A stretch of 48,020 bases of DNA from Phycisphaerae bacterium. GTDB taxonomy: Bacteria > Planctomycetota > Phycisphaerae > Sedimentisphaerales > Anaerohalosphaeraceae. The position numbers and the translations under genes were made by a program. The stretch is from assembly GCA_018052735.1 (NCBI GenBank), contig JAGPMT010000022.1, positions 1 to 48,020 of the forward strand, given 5' to 3'. The notes under the pieces were generated by a model. The model was not told the origin of the DNA. It was given only the letters and a program-made list of their open reading frames with translations, and ran no database searches. Of the stretch, positions 16,931 to 25,089 are shown one piece after another (position 1 is the stretch's first letter; every line of letters starts with the position of its first letter).

Positions 16931-17800
16931 CTATTTTTCCTGCTCAAAGTTAAAGACATCATCCGATGTGCCATATCTCCCATCGGGGCCGGCACTGTGC
17001 AGCAGAAATGATTCAGCCCGGTACGGCCGCGGGGGACTGGTAAAATTCGGATTGGCTGTCTGCCCGTAAAACCAGCCGGGATTGGCATACAGCGGATGAT
17101 AGGCCGCATTCGGCTTGGCGGCTATGCCGTTAATGCTGTCATAGACATTGTAGGTATTCAACTGGGCTATTGTAGTTTCATTATCGGCTGCCTCAAAAGC
17201 ATGACGGCTTTTGAGGCGATTGGCCTTGTAATACAGAATCGGCATTCCGGTCATTTTGCCCGTAGCCAGATTCTTCGTAATTTTATACATATCAGCCAGT
17301 ATATAAGTATCCACCAAAGGAGCGGCCGCTGTTCCGTACAGACTGCCCAGTTTGACCGCATTGGCATTTTCCAGCTCCAGATACGGCCCTTTGCGCAGTT
17401 TAAGATTGTCCGGATTGGCCGTCACATCCACCGCCGGAGCATACAGGGCTGTGGCCGGCGTGCCATCAACTGTTCCATCGGCTCGGAACTGCGACGCAGG
17501 ATGAAAGCCGAAGCCGTCCTGACCGATAATGGCTTCTGCCAGCCGCTGCGAGGCGGTATAATTGCCGTACACAGCAGGATTCCACTGGCTGGGCGGATAG
17601 TCGCCGGTGTCGCTGCGGAAGGCCTCCAAAGCCACGCCGATTGCGTGAAACTGCCCTCTCTGCTTGACATTGGCGGCGGTTTTGGTCACCTGATTGAGTG
17701 CTGGTATCAGCAAAGCCAGCAGCACGCCGATAACCGCCAGCGTTGTCAGCAGCTCCACCAGCGTAAAGCCGGTCAGCAGTGTTTTCGATTTGTATTTCAT
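16931..17800 (-). CDS. GspG-like pseudopilin (paralog 4)
   Basis: A 289-residue prepilin: leader ending LLTG|FTLVELLTTLAVIGVLLALL with Glu at +5. It shares with the products at 17828-18790 and 19545-20501 an internal LAEA-x-x-G-x-D-x-x-G-[FY]-HP block, a GMPILYYKA block, and a C-terminal SAGPDGRYGTSDDVFNF tail. That tail is in the place of the calcium-binding C-terminal loop of major pseudopilin GspG. Standard GspG is about 140 residues, so this is an enlarged relative. A strong AGGAGG precedes the ATG. The tandem paralogs point to gene duplication within the operon. Confidence 0.78.
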   Translation of the reverse strand: MKYKSKTLLTGFTLVELLTTLAVIGVLLALLIPALNQVTKTAANVKQRGQFHAIGVALEAFRSDTGDYPPSQWNPAVYGNYTASQRLAEAIIGQDGFGFHPASQFRADGTVDGTPATALYAPAVDVTANPDNLKLRKGPYLELENANAVKLGSLYGTAAAPLVDTYILADMYKITKNLATGKMTGMPILYYKANRLKSRHAFEAADNETTIAQLNTYNVYDSINGIAAKPNAAYHPLYANPGWFYGQTANPNFTSPPRPYRAESFLLHSAGPDGRYGTSDDVFNFEQEK

Positions 17801-17827
17801 AAAAACGCCTCCTGAATGCTAACCGTA

Positions 17828-18790
17828 TCAATAGTTAAAATTGGTAATGTCATCCTTGGTTCCATAAATGCCGTCCCAGCCGGCAGAAATCAGGACAAAA
17901 GTGCTTGGATTGAAGGGCTTGTCCCAATTCGAACCCGGTGTATGACGCCGCGACAGCTGTTCGTAAAAAACCTGCGCCGGATTATCCGCAGTCCCATCGT
18001 TGTCCTCATCCGGATAATGCGGGGGAATATCATTATTCGTATCTGCCGCCGGGTCGCGCAGCCAAGGAAGCCGCAGCATCGGCAGATTGTCCGAAAAATT
18101 ATAGACCCAGTTTTTGTATTCGGATTCAGCGGGGTTCGTAACCGGCTGGTTAGAGGCATCTACCCGAAACCGCTTGGAAGAATCAGCCTTAAAATATAAT
18201 ACCGGCATTCCGGCCCTCTCACTGTCGCCGCTGGGCAGGGTTATCCGGTTGCGGTTGAATATGTCCGTAATAACCGGCGCCCGATGGGTCCCATTGGGTG
18301 TTACCGCCCCGGAATCGTAAATCGTCGAACCGCCGTTATTGCCCGCCCATAACTCATAAATGGTATAAACCCCCAGACGCCTCATTTCCATATACGGCGA
18401 TTTCCGGTCTTTTTGGGTCTGGGAGGTATAAAGCGAAAGGCCCGGATGAGGTGCCGGAGCCGCCATGTCCAGATTCGGATGCCATTTGGTTTTGGGATGA
18501 AATCCAAGCTCATCCCGGCCGACAAGGGCTTCGGCTAACCGCTGGGCACCGCAGACAACGGTACTTCCATCGGATACTTGAGCCGAATCCGGATATTCCT
18601 GAAAATCCTTGCTGAACAGTTCCAGTCCCACTTCCATTGCCTTCAGGGCGGCCTTCTGCTGCAGGTTGCGCTGGACAATTTTTACCTTTTGAAGGCCGGC
18701 ACCGAACAGCGCAATCAGCATCGCAATTATCGCCACCACTGTCAGCAGCTCAATGAGCGTAAAACCGCTGTTGTTTTGCAGCTTTTTCAT
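17828..18790 (-). CDS. GspG-like pseudopilin (paralog 3)
   Basis: A 320-residue prepilin with leader MKKLQNNSG|FTLIELLTVVAIIAMLIALFG (Glu at +5). It carries the LAEALVGRDELGFHP and GMPVLYFKA blocks shared with its neighbours and the tail SAGWDGIYGTKDDITNF. A loop DEDNDGTADN (coded at 17981-18010) has the spacing of an EF-hand/type-3 thrombospondin calcium loop. Start is ATG at 18790; the upstream sequence offers only a weak ribosome site, and a hairpin at 18853-18882 lies in the preceding gap. It ends 27 bp before paralog 4. Confidence 0.77.
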   Translation of the reverse strand: MKKLQNNSGFTLIELLTVVAIIAMLIALFGAGLQKVKIVQRNLQQKAALKAMEVGLELFSKDFQEYPDSAQVSDGSTVVCGAQRLAEALVGRDELGFHPKTKWHPNLDMAAPAPHPGLSLYTSQTQKDRKSPYMEMRRLGVYTIYELWAGNNGGSTIYDSGAVTPNGTHRAPVITDIFNRNRITLPSGDSERAGMPVLYFKADSSKRFRVDASNQPVTNPAESEYKNWVYNFSDNLPMLRLPWLRDPAADTNNDIPPHYPDEDNDGTADNPAQVFYEQLSRRHTPGSNWDKPFNPSTFVLISAGWDGIYGTKDDITNFNY

Positions 18791-18852
18791 TGTTTCAAGT
18801 CCCGGTTTAATATGTTCGGGTTTTTTGAATTTTTAAGCGATAAGCATTGAGA

Positions 18853-18882
18853 AGCCCCACTAAACCAACGGCTTAGTCGGCT
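18853..18882 (-). other. Intercistronic hairpin between two pseudopilin genes
   Basis: AGCC-x2-ACTAA (18853-18863) pairs with TTAGT-x-GGCT (18873-18882) across a 9-nt loop in the 115-bp gap between genes at 18906 and 18790. No T-run follows directly, so it is more likely an mRNA-stability or processing element than a terminator. This gap is the longest inside the G-like gene array. Confidence 0.35.
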
Positions 18883-18905
18883 CCCTAACTCAAAACTTAA
18901 AATGC

Positions 18906-19505
18906 TTATTTACTTGTAATATCATCGGGCGTCCCGAAAACTTTGTCCGGCCCTGCGCTGGTCAAGACCGGAAAAGCCCAGCCCAGCTGGTACTCATAGC
19001 GAATGCTGGTCTTCCAGGAGTCGATATACCGCGGCAGGTCGGTCCAGATGCCGGACCCAGCCGGCTGCTCCATCCGAATTGCCTGCCCCGAAGCATCTTT
19101 ACTGGTTATCAGCGTATCCGTGACAGCGGCGGCAATCGAGCGGCTGGATGGGATTCGGCTCAGAAAGTAATACAGCGCCGCACTGGATGCATTGGAAATC
19201 TCATTGCCCAGCCCGTCTTTTTCCACAAGCGAATCCGGCGGATCAACCACCGCAGCCAAAAGCCCTTCTAAATCGTTCTCATTAAATCCGGCGTTTGCCA
19301 CAAAAGGAAAACGGCCGGCTTCATCGTAGTACTGCTCGACGGCTGTGCAGAGAACTTCCAGCATGCTTCGGTTAAGGTCTTCCGCAGCCCGCTCCTTGAT
19401 GCGGCGGCCGGCGCCGATCAATATGCTGATAAGAATCAGAATAACCGCCGCCGTAACCAGCATTTCCAGCAGCGTAAAACCGTGTTGTCGGCACGCTTGG
19501 CGCAT
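18906..19505 (-). CDS. Short GspG-like pseudopilin (paralog 2)
   Basis: A 199-residue prepilin, the smallest of the set: leader MRQACRQHG|FTLLEMLVTAAVILILISILIG with Glu at +5. The tail SAGPDKVFGTPDDITSK is a diverged form of the C-terminal loop in the other three G-like proteins. It lacks the internal LAEA...HP and GMPILYY blocks. QYYDEAGRFPFVAN resembles the N-terminal helix end of GspG. At this length it is nearest to a normal major pseudopilin, so it may be the true shaft subunit, although the large paralogs are equally placed for that role. Confidence 0.75.
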   Translation of the reverse strand: MRQACRQHGFTLLEMLVTAAVILILISILIGAGRRIKERAAEDLNRSMLEVLCTAVEQYYDEAGRFPFVANAGFNENDLEGLLAAVVDPPDSLVEKDGLGNEISNASSAALYYFLSRIPSSRSIAAAVTDTLITSKDASGQAIRMEQPAGSGIWTDLPRYIDSWKTSIRYEYQLGWAFPVLTSAGPDKVFGTPDDITSK

Positions 19506-19544
19506 ATAGACCCTTTAGCGATGCAAGGGAAAGCATTCCCCCGC

Positions 19545-20501
19545 TTATTCGGTAACTTCCTTCTCAAAGTTGACCACATCGTCAGCCGTTCCGTAAAGAC
19601 CGTCTTTGCCCGCCGACAGCAGAAAGAAGGAATCCGCCCGATAAGGCCGCTTGACACCCGTGGGATTGGCAGCCGTTACAGTGGCCTGAAGAACCTGCTG
19701 ATTCAAAATGATGCTTTCAAAATCTGCATAATCGTTGCTTCCGTCATAAAGCGGATGCTGTATCGCGTTGTCATCCGGCGAATTCAGAGCCAGCAGATTG
19801 ATGTTGTCATTATAGTTATAAATGTCATCGTCGATGCCGTTTGTATAGTCTTGAAACTGGAAACCCGTGCGGGCCCGGTAATACAGAATCGGCATCCCTG
19901 TCTTCTTGGAAGACAGACGCTTTTTGGCATACACATCGCAGAGCACAACATTGGTTGACTTGGTCCAGCCGGCCCCTGTCACAACAGCCGGTGCATAGAC
20001 ATCCTGCATTTGGAAGCCGTTGGCATTTTCCAAGTCAATGAACCGCTTGCGGTTGGCGATGTTTTCGGCGCCGTTGACTTCATTATAGGGCGACCCGGGC
20101 ACACCCGTCTGAATGCCGTTGGTTGTATCATAGACAAACTCCGCTGTCCCGTCGCCGTTGACATCATTGTAGCCGTTGGCGGTAAAACCGGAACGGGGAT
20201 GATACCCCAGAAAATCCCACCCTATCATGGCCTCGGCGAGTTTATTGGCTCCGCAATACACGGTTGAATCGATGGGATTTACAGCGGCAAAGGAGTTGTC
20301 TTTCGATTCCGGATAGTTGCCGAATTCATTCTTAAACATTTCAATCCCCACGTCAATACTGTGCATCTGGGCCTTCTGCTGGATGCGCTTGGAATAGTCC
20401 TTCACAAGGCCCAGCGCCGGCACCAGCAGTCCAATCAGAACCGCAATCACCCCCATCACTGTCAGCAGTTCAACAATCGTAAACCCCTTTGTTCGCTTCA
20501 T
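19545..20501 (-). CDS. GspG-like pseudopilin (paralog 1)
   Basis: A 318-residue prepilin, first of the pseudopilin array after gspF: leader MKRTKG|FTIVELLTVMGVIAVLIGLL, Glu at +5. It shows LAEAMIGWDFLGYHP, GMPILYYRA and the tail SAGKDGLYGTADDVVNF. A loop DVNGDGTAEF (coded at 20136-20165) is calcium-loop-like. GAAAGGAC precedes the ATG. Sharing of all three blocks with paralogs 3 and 4 supports origin by tandem duplication. Confidence 0.78.
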   Translation of the reverse strand: MKRTKGFTIVELLTVMGVIAVLIGLLVPALGLVKDYSKRIQQKAQMHSIDVGIEMFKNEFGNYPESKDNSFAAVNPIDSTVYCGANKLAEAMIGWDFLGYHPRSGFTANGYNDVNGDGTAEFVYDTTNGIQTGVPGSPYNEVNGAENIANRKRFIDLENANGFQMQDVYAPAVVTGAGWTKSTNVVLCDVYAKKRLSSKKTGMPILYYRARTGFQFQDYTNGIDDDIYNYNDNINLLALNSPDDNAIQHPLYDGSNDYADFESIILNQQVLQATVTAANPTGVKRPYRADSFFLLSAGKDGLYGTADDVVNFEKEVTE

Positions 20502-20562
20502 TGTTTTGTCCTTTCTAAAAATAAATGAGTTCGTTTTCTGCAGTCCGGATCTGTCCGTCCTT

Positions 20563-21819
20563 CTACATCAGCACCTGAATCATTTTTACCATCGGCAGAA
20601 ACATTGCCAGCACAATCGTCCCGACCAGTCCCCCCAGCATAATAATCATAATCGGCTCCAGCATGCTCATCAGCGAACCGACCAGCACATCGGCTTCCTC
20701 GTCAAAATTGTCAGCAATCTTCAGCAGCATCTTATCGAGATCGCCTGTTTCCTCGCCTACATCGACCATGTTGACCACAATGGAGTCCACTGTTTTCGAC
20801 TGCCGGAGCGGATTGGCAAATGTATCCCCCTGCCGGATAGCGGCCTGTACCTTGGCCAGCATCGCCGAATAGATTTCATTTTCCGATGTTTCACGGGTAA
20901 TGTTGAGCGCTTCCAGAATAGGCACGCCGGCACTGATCAGCGTCGCCAGCGTCCGCGTCCAGCGGGCAACGGAGGTTTTATACACCAGCTTCTTGATAAT
21001 CGGAGTATGCAGCTTCAGCCAGTCCATCGCATAGCGCCCATAGCGGAACTGGCGAACAAGCTTCAGCAGCGAAAACACCACAAACGGACAGACCGCCACG
21101 AGTGCGGCATTAAGTCCCTTGCGCCCCAGCAGCCAATTGCTGATAGCCAGCAGGCCGCGCGTCAGCCCCGGCAGCTGGGCTTTGCCGTCGCTCATATCCT
21201 TCAGCACCTCTGAAAAAGTCGGAACAATAAAAATCATCAGCCCCATCACAATAAAAAACGCAGCTGTCATCACCACCGCCGGATACACCATGGCCCCTTT
21301 GATTTTGGATTTGAGCCGTTCGCTTTTTTCCATAAAGTCGGCCACGCGGTTGAGGATGACATCCAGCACGCCCCCAACCTCTCCGGCCGCAACCATGTTC
21401 ACAAACAGCCGGTTGAAGCAGCGCGGATAGTGGCTCATCGCCTCCGACAGGGTCGCACCGCCTTCAATCTCATCCGCCACATACCCGATCACCCGCTTGA
21501 AGGTCCCTTTTTTCTGCTGCTCTTCCAGAATCCGCAGCGACCGCAGAATCGCCAGACCTGCATCCTGCAGAGTGGACATCTGCCGGGCAAACTGCGTAAC
21601 CGCCTTGATTTTGACCTTGCCGTTGGCCCCCCGCCGCTTCGGACCAGCGGCCTCTCTGGCTACCTTGGCCTTTTTGGACACATTCTGTGCGCGGACTTTG
21701 GTGGGGAACAATCCTTTGTTGCGAATCTTGCTGATGGCTTCTTTGCTGCTGAGCGCCTCAATCTCGCCTTTCGTTTCGTTTCCTTTGGCATCCAATGCTT
21801 GATATTGAAATATCGCCAT
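20563..21819 (-). CDS. Type II secretion / type IV pilus inner-membrane platform protein GspF/PilC
   Basis: A 418-residue polytopic inner-membrane protein that couples the assembly ATPase to the pseudopilus. The N-terminus MAIFQYQALDAKGNETKGEI and two repeats of the T2SSF domain (around residues 75-200 and 280-400, each with a ...LxxAG...ILxxL... start) are visible, with three membrane helices (about 175-205, 225-250 and 385-415). The linker near residues 45-75 is Lys/Arg/Ala-rich. A strong TAGGAGG precedes the ATG. It follows the ATPase gene by 46 bp, the usual E-F order. Confidence 0.9.
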   Translation of the reverse strand: MAIFQYQALDAKGNETKGEIEALSSKEAISKIRNKGLFPTKVRAQNVSKKAKVAREAAGPKRRGANGKVKIKAVTQFARQMSTLQDAGLAILRSLRILEEQQKKGTFKRVIGYVADEIEGGATLSEAMSHYPRCFNRLFVNMVAAGEVGGVLDVILNRVADFMEKSERLKSKIKGAMVYPAVVMTAAFFIVMGLMIFIVPTFSEVLKDMSDGKAQLPGLTRGLLAISNWLLGRKGLNAALVAVCPFVVFSLLKLVRQFRYGRYAMDWLKLHTPIIKKLVYKTSVARWTRTLATLISAGVPILEALNITRETSENEIYSAMLAKVQAAIRQGDTFANPLRQSKTVDSIVVNMVDVGEETGDLDKMLLKIADNFDEEADVLVGSLMSMLEPIMIIMLGGLVGTIVLAMFLPMVKMIQVLM

Positions 21820-21865
21820 TGTCGTGCCCTCCTAAGAAAATAAAGCCGTATACCGATTCATCGCA

Positions 21866-23617
21866 TTAATCCTCTTCCGCCGCAATGGTTTCACGGGACA
21901 CTTCATCAATCGTGGTGATGCCGTCATAGATAGCTGCCAGACCGTTTTCCCGCAGCGTTTTCATCCCTGCCCGCCTTGCTGCTTCCCGCAGAACGGATGT
22001 AGAGGCATTGTTCATCACCAAATCCCGCAGCTCATCATTAAACACCATGATTTCAAAAATGCCTAATCGCCCGCGATAGCCCGACCGGTTGCATTTGTCG
22101 CAGCCCTTGCCGTAGAAGAACCGTTTGCCCCCGACATCTTCCGGACGCAGGTTCAGTTCCATCAGCATCTCTTCGGTGGGTTCATATTCCGTCTTGCAAT
22201 GGGGGCATATTTTACGCACCAGCCGCTGGGCCACAATGCCCTCGATGGTAGCGGTCATCAAGAATGGTTCCAGCCCCAAATCCAGCAGACGGGCAACCGT
22301 GCTGGGGGCATCGTTGGTATGCACGGTGGTGAAAACCAAATGCCCTGTCAGCGAGGCCTGAATAGCAATCTGTGCAGTCTCCAAATCGCGGATCTCACCG
22401 ACCATCACAATATCCGGGTCCTGACGCAGAATGGATCGCAGACAGCGGGCAAATGTCAGACCGATTTCAGGACGTATCTGCACCTGAATCAATCCGTCAA
22501 TGTCATATTCAACCGGGTTTTCGGTCGTAATGATCTTGCTTTCGACATCGTTGAGTTCTTTGAGGGCAGAATAGAGCGTGGTGGTTTTGCCGGAGCCGGT
22601 CGGACCTGTTACAATAATGATGCCGTTGGGCTTTTGAATCAGGCTGCGCATCTTGGCCAAATCCTGCTCGCGCATCCCCAGCATATCCAGCGACAGATTC
22701 ACCTGCGAACGGTCGAGCACGCGAAGCACCACACTTTCGCCAAACATCGTCGGAAGGATGCTCACACGCAGATCAACAGGATTGCCGCCCATCACCAGCG
22801 GGATACGACCGTCCTGCGGCAGACGCCGCTCCGCAATATCCAGATTGGCCATAACCTTGATGCGGCTGCTCAACGCCATAGCGATATACTTGGGCGGCGG
22901 CTCCATCTCGTAGAGCACGCCGTCAATACGATACCGCATTTTATAGGTATCCTCGAACGGTTCAAAATGGATATCCGAGGCCTTGTCTCGTATGGCCTGC
23001 ATCAGCACAAGGTTCAGCAGCTTTATCACCGGCGTTGATTCAGCGGCATCTTTTAAATCATCCAAGTCAATGCTCGCATCGCGGCCGGCAAGCTGGGTAA
23101 GGGTTTTATCGCTTTCTATTTCGCCTATCAGCTCATTGATGCTGCTGTCCTCCTCGGCGTAATATTTATCCAAGTATTTTCGTATAACCTCCTCATCTGC
23201 CACTTTGGCTACAACTTTATAGCCCATCAGCGTGCTTAAATCATCGGTAGCCCGAAAATTGTCGGGACTGTCCATAGCAACAGTCAGCTGATTTCGAGAC
23301 TTGTCAAACTCAATGGGAATGATTTTGTATGTCCGCGCCATTTGGGCAGGAATTTGTTCCAACACTGCTTTTGGTATTTCCATCCCCTCAATGTCTATAT
23401 ATTCCATCCCCCTCTGGCCGGCAAGTGCTATCCGTAGATCACTGGGTTTTATTAAGCCCTGTTCAATAAAGATTTGACCCAGTTTCTGTTTATTTCCCCC
23501 CTGCTTTTGAATTTCAAGACATTTATGTACCTTTTCTCTTGTCAACAGACCCATCTTAATAAGGATGCGTCCAAGTGTTCTTCCTTTTAACTCGTATACT
23601 GGAGGTATTTTGGCCAT
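21866..23617 (-). CDS. GspE/PilB-family assembly ATPase with MshEN-type N-domain
   Basis: A 583-residue hexameric ATPase that powers pseudopilus or pilus assembly at the inner membrane. The N-domain has two 24-residue repeats (residues 14-37 and 45-68) fitting the MshEN pattern [RK]LG-x5-...-G-[LI]-...-L-x2-Q, known in that family to bind c-di-GMP. The ATPase part has Walker A GPTGSGKTTT, an Asp box, Walker B IVMVGEIRDLET and the His box. The zinc site ICPHC...GCDKCNRSGY is intact. A leader hairpin at 23633-23662 touches its Shine-Dalgarno (AAAGGAG, 11 nt before the ATG). It heads the gspE-F-G-H-I-J-K transcription unit. Confidence 0.88.
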   Translation of the reverse strand: MAKIPPVYELKGRTLGRILIKMGLLTREKVHKCLEIQKQGGNKQKLGQIFIEQGLIKPSDLRIALAGQRGMEYIDIEGMEIPKAVLEQIPAQMARTYKIIPIEFDKSRNQLTVAMDSPDNFRATDDLSTLMGYKVVAKVADEEVIRKYLDKYYAEEDSSINELIGEIESDKTLTQLAGRDASIDLDDLKDAAESTPVIKLLNLVLMQAIRDKASDIHFEPFEDTYKMRYRIDGVLYEMEPPPKYIAMALSSRIKVMANLDIAERRLPQDGRIPLVMGGNPVDLRVSILPTMFGESVVLRVLDRSQVNLSLDMLGMREQDLAKMRSLIQKPNGIIIVTGPTGSGKTTTLYSALKELNDVESKIITTENPVEYDIDGLIQVQIRPEIGLTFARCLRSILRQDPDIVMVGEIRDLETAQIAIQASLTGHLVFTTVHTNDAPSTVARLLDLGLEPFLMTATIEGIVAQRLVRKICPHCKTEYEPTEEMLMELNLRPEDVGGKRFFYGKGCDKCNRSGYRGRLGIFEIMVFNDELRDLVMNNASTSVLREAARRAGMKTLRENGLAAIYDGITTIDEVSRETIAAEED

Positions 23618-23632
23618 AATCCATCAAACTCC

Positions 23633-23662
23633 TTTGCCTGATTTTAACTATTTACAGGCAAA
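23633..23662 (-). promoter_or_regulatory. Leader hairpin overlapping the gspE ribosome-binding site
   Basis: TTTGCCTG and CAGGCAAA (on the plus strand 23633-23640 and 23655-23662) form a perfect 8-bp stem with a 14-nt loop in the gspE leader. Three bases of the AAAGGAG Shine-Dalgarno (23629-23635) fall inside the stem. Partial masking of translation is possible. Confidence 0.45.
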
Positions 23663-23679
23663 AATCACTGACCTTATTA

Positions 23680-23707
23680 ATTATACGGCTTTCTGAATAA
23701 AAAACAA
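23680..23707 (-). promoter_or_regulatory. Candidate sigma-70 promoter of the gspE-K operon
   Basis: A perfect TATAAT (minus strand, 23680-23685) has TTGTTT 16 bp upstream (23702-23707), only a half match to -35. It lies in a 293-bp AT-rich gap between pilT and gspE; the rest of this gap (23710-23910) has poly-A/T runs and no gene. Confidence 0.4.
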
Positions 23708-23910
23708 ATTTTTTATAGATTGGACACTTGATATATAATACGTAATCAAATCCTTAAAGATTTCAAATAACGAAATACATCAAAAAAACCTAAAAAAACA
23801 AAAAAAATTAACATTTTTCTGTTTTTTTGTATGGACACATGCCATATAAAACAACGATAAGGTAATTCTATCAGCTCTTCTTTTTATGACAAGAGGATAT
23901 TACAGGTCTT

Positions 23911-25053
23911 TTAATCTGAAGTCTTTAAGACAGGACCATACTCTTCTTCAAGCTTCTTAGCCGCAGCAGAGCCAAGACTTCCCCCAGCTTTCTCTTTTGC
24001 GGCTTTAAGCATTTCACCGGGATTACGGGCCTTATCCAACAGTTCATCCAGATCGATTATCTCTTTATCATAGAGTTCCCATAAATGGTCATCCAGAAGC
24101 TGCATACCAAGTTTCTTGCCGATCTGGATGCTCGATTCGATACGATAGACTTTATTTTCACGAATCAGGTTTGAAATAGCCGGCGTAACAATCATAAACT
24201 CATACGCCGCTACCCGCCCGCGGCCGGTTTTTTTCGGACAAAGCGTCTGGCTTAGTACGGCAATTAAATTGGTACTAAGCTGCACGCGAATCTGCTCCTG
24301 CTGGCTGACTGGGAATGCGTCGATAATACGGTTAATCGTTCCTTGACAGCCAGTCGTGTGCAGAGTTCCGAACACCAAGTGTCCGGTTTCGGCTGCCGTA
24401 ATGGCCGCTTCCATCGTTTCCAAGTCCCGAAGTTCGCCCACCAGAATCACATCGGGGTCTTGACGCAGAGAACGGCGGAGGGCCTCCGCAAATGTTGTAA
24501 CATCCAGACCTACTTCACGCTGATTGATAATGGATTTCTTGTGCTGGTGGTAATATTCGATGGGTTCTTCGACAGTGATGATATGCCTGTCCAGTGTTTC
24601 GTTAATATAATTAATCATCGCCGCCAGAGTGGTCGTTTTACCGCTGCCCGTCGGGCCGGTAACCAAAAACAAACCGCGCGGACGCCGGCACAAAGCCGCG
24701 CAAATATGCGGCAGACCGATTTGTTCCAGACTCAGCAGCTGCGACGGAATCAGACGCAGCACCATTGCAATATTGCCGCGCTGCTTGAACACTGCTGTTC
24801 GGAAACGTCCTGCATCTCCAAAGGCAAATCCATAGTCGGTACTTCCCACTTCCTGCAATTCCTGCTGGTTGCGTTCCGGCGTGATGCTTTTCATCAGCGC
24901 AACCGTATCCTCCGGCTCCAGCACTTTGGTATCCAAAGACCGCAGACGTCCCGAAATACGAAGGACCGGAGGACGCCCCACCGTAATATGGACATCCGAA
25001 CCGCCCATTTTAATGCACGCTTCCAGCAATCGGTCAATATTCAAACTTGCCAT
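23911..25053 (-). CDS. pilT: PilT-family pilus retraction ATPase
   Basis: A 380-residue ATPase that depolymerises type IV pili. The N-terminal GGSDVHITVGRPPVLRISG is the PilT N-domain. Walker A GPTGSGKTTTLAAM, Walker B VILVGELRDLETM, the HTTG His box, and the C-terminal AISNLIRENK (a one-residue variant of the PilT AIRNLIRE motif) are present. There is no zinc-binding CxxC pair, as expected for PilT and unlike the neighbouring GspE/PilB proteins. AGGACAGG precedes the ATG at 25053. It follows the second assembly ATPase by 36 bp and is probably co-transcribed. Its presence argues that some filaments made by this locus retract, unlike a pure type II secretion system. Confidence 0.9.
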   Translation of the reverse strand: MASLNIDRLLEACIKMGGSDVHITVGRPPVLRISGRLRSLDTKVLEPEDTVALMKSITPERNQQELQEVGSTDYGFAFGDAGRFRTAVFKQRGNIAMVLRLIPSQLLSLEQIGLPHICAALCRRPRGLFLVTGPTGSGKTTTLAAMINYINETLDRHIITVEEPIEYYHQHKKSIINQREVGLDVTTFAEALRRSLRQDPDVILVGELRDLETMEAAITAAETGHLVFGTLHTTGCQGTINRIIDAFPVSQQEQIRVQLSTNLIAVLSQTLCPKKTGRGRVAAYEFMIVTPAISNLIRENKVYRIESSIQIGKKLGMQLLDDHLWELYDKEIIDLDELLDKARNPGEMLKAAKEKAGGSLGSAAAKKLEEEYGPVLKTSD

Positions 25054-25089
25054 ATCAAAACACCTGTCCTAAAATACAAAAAATGATTC

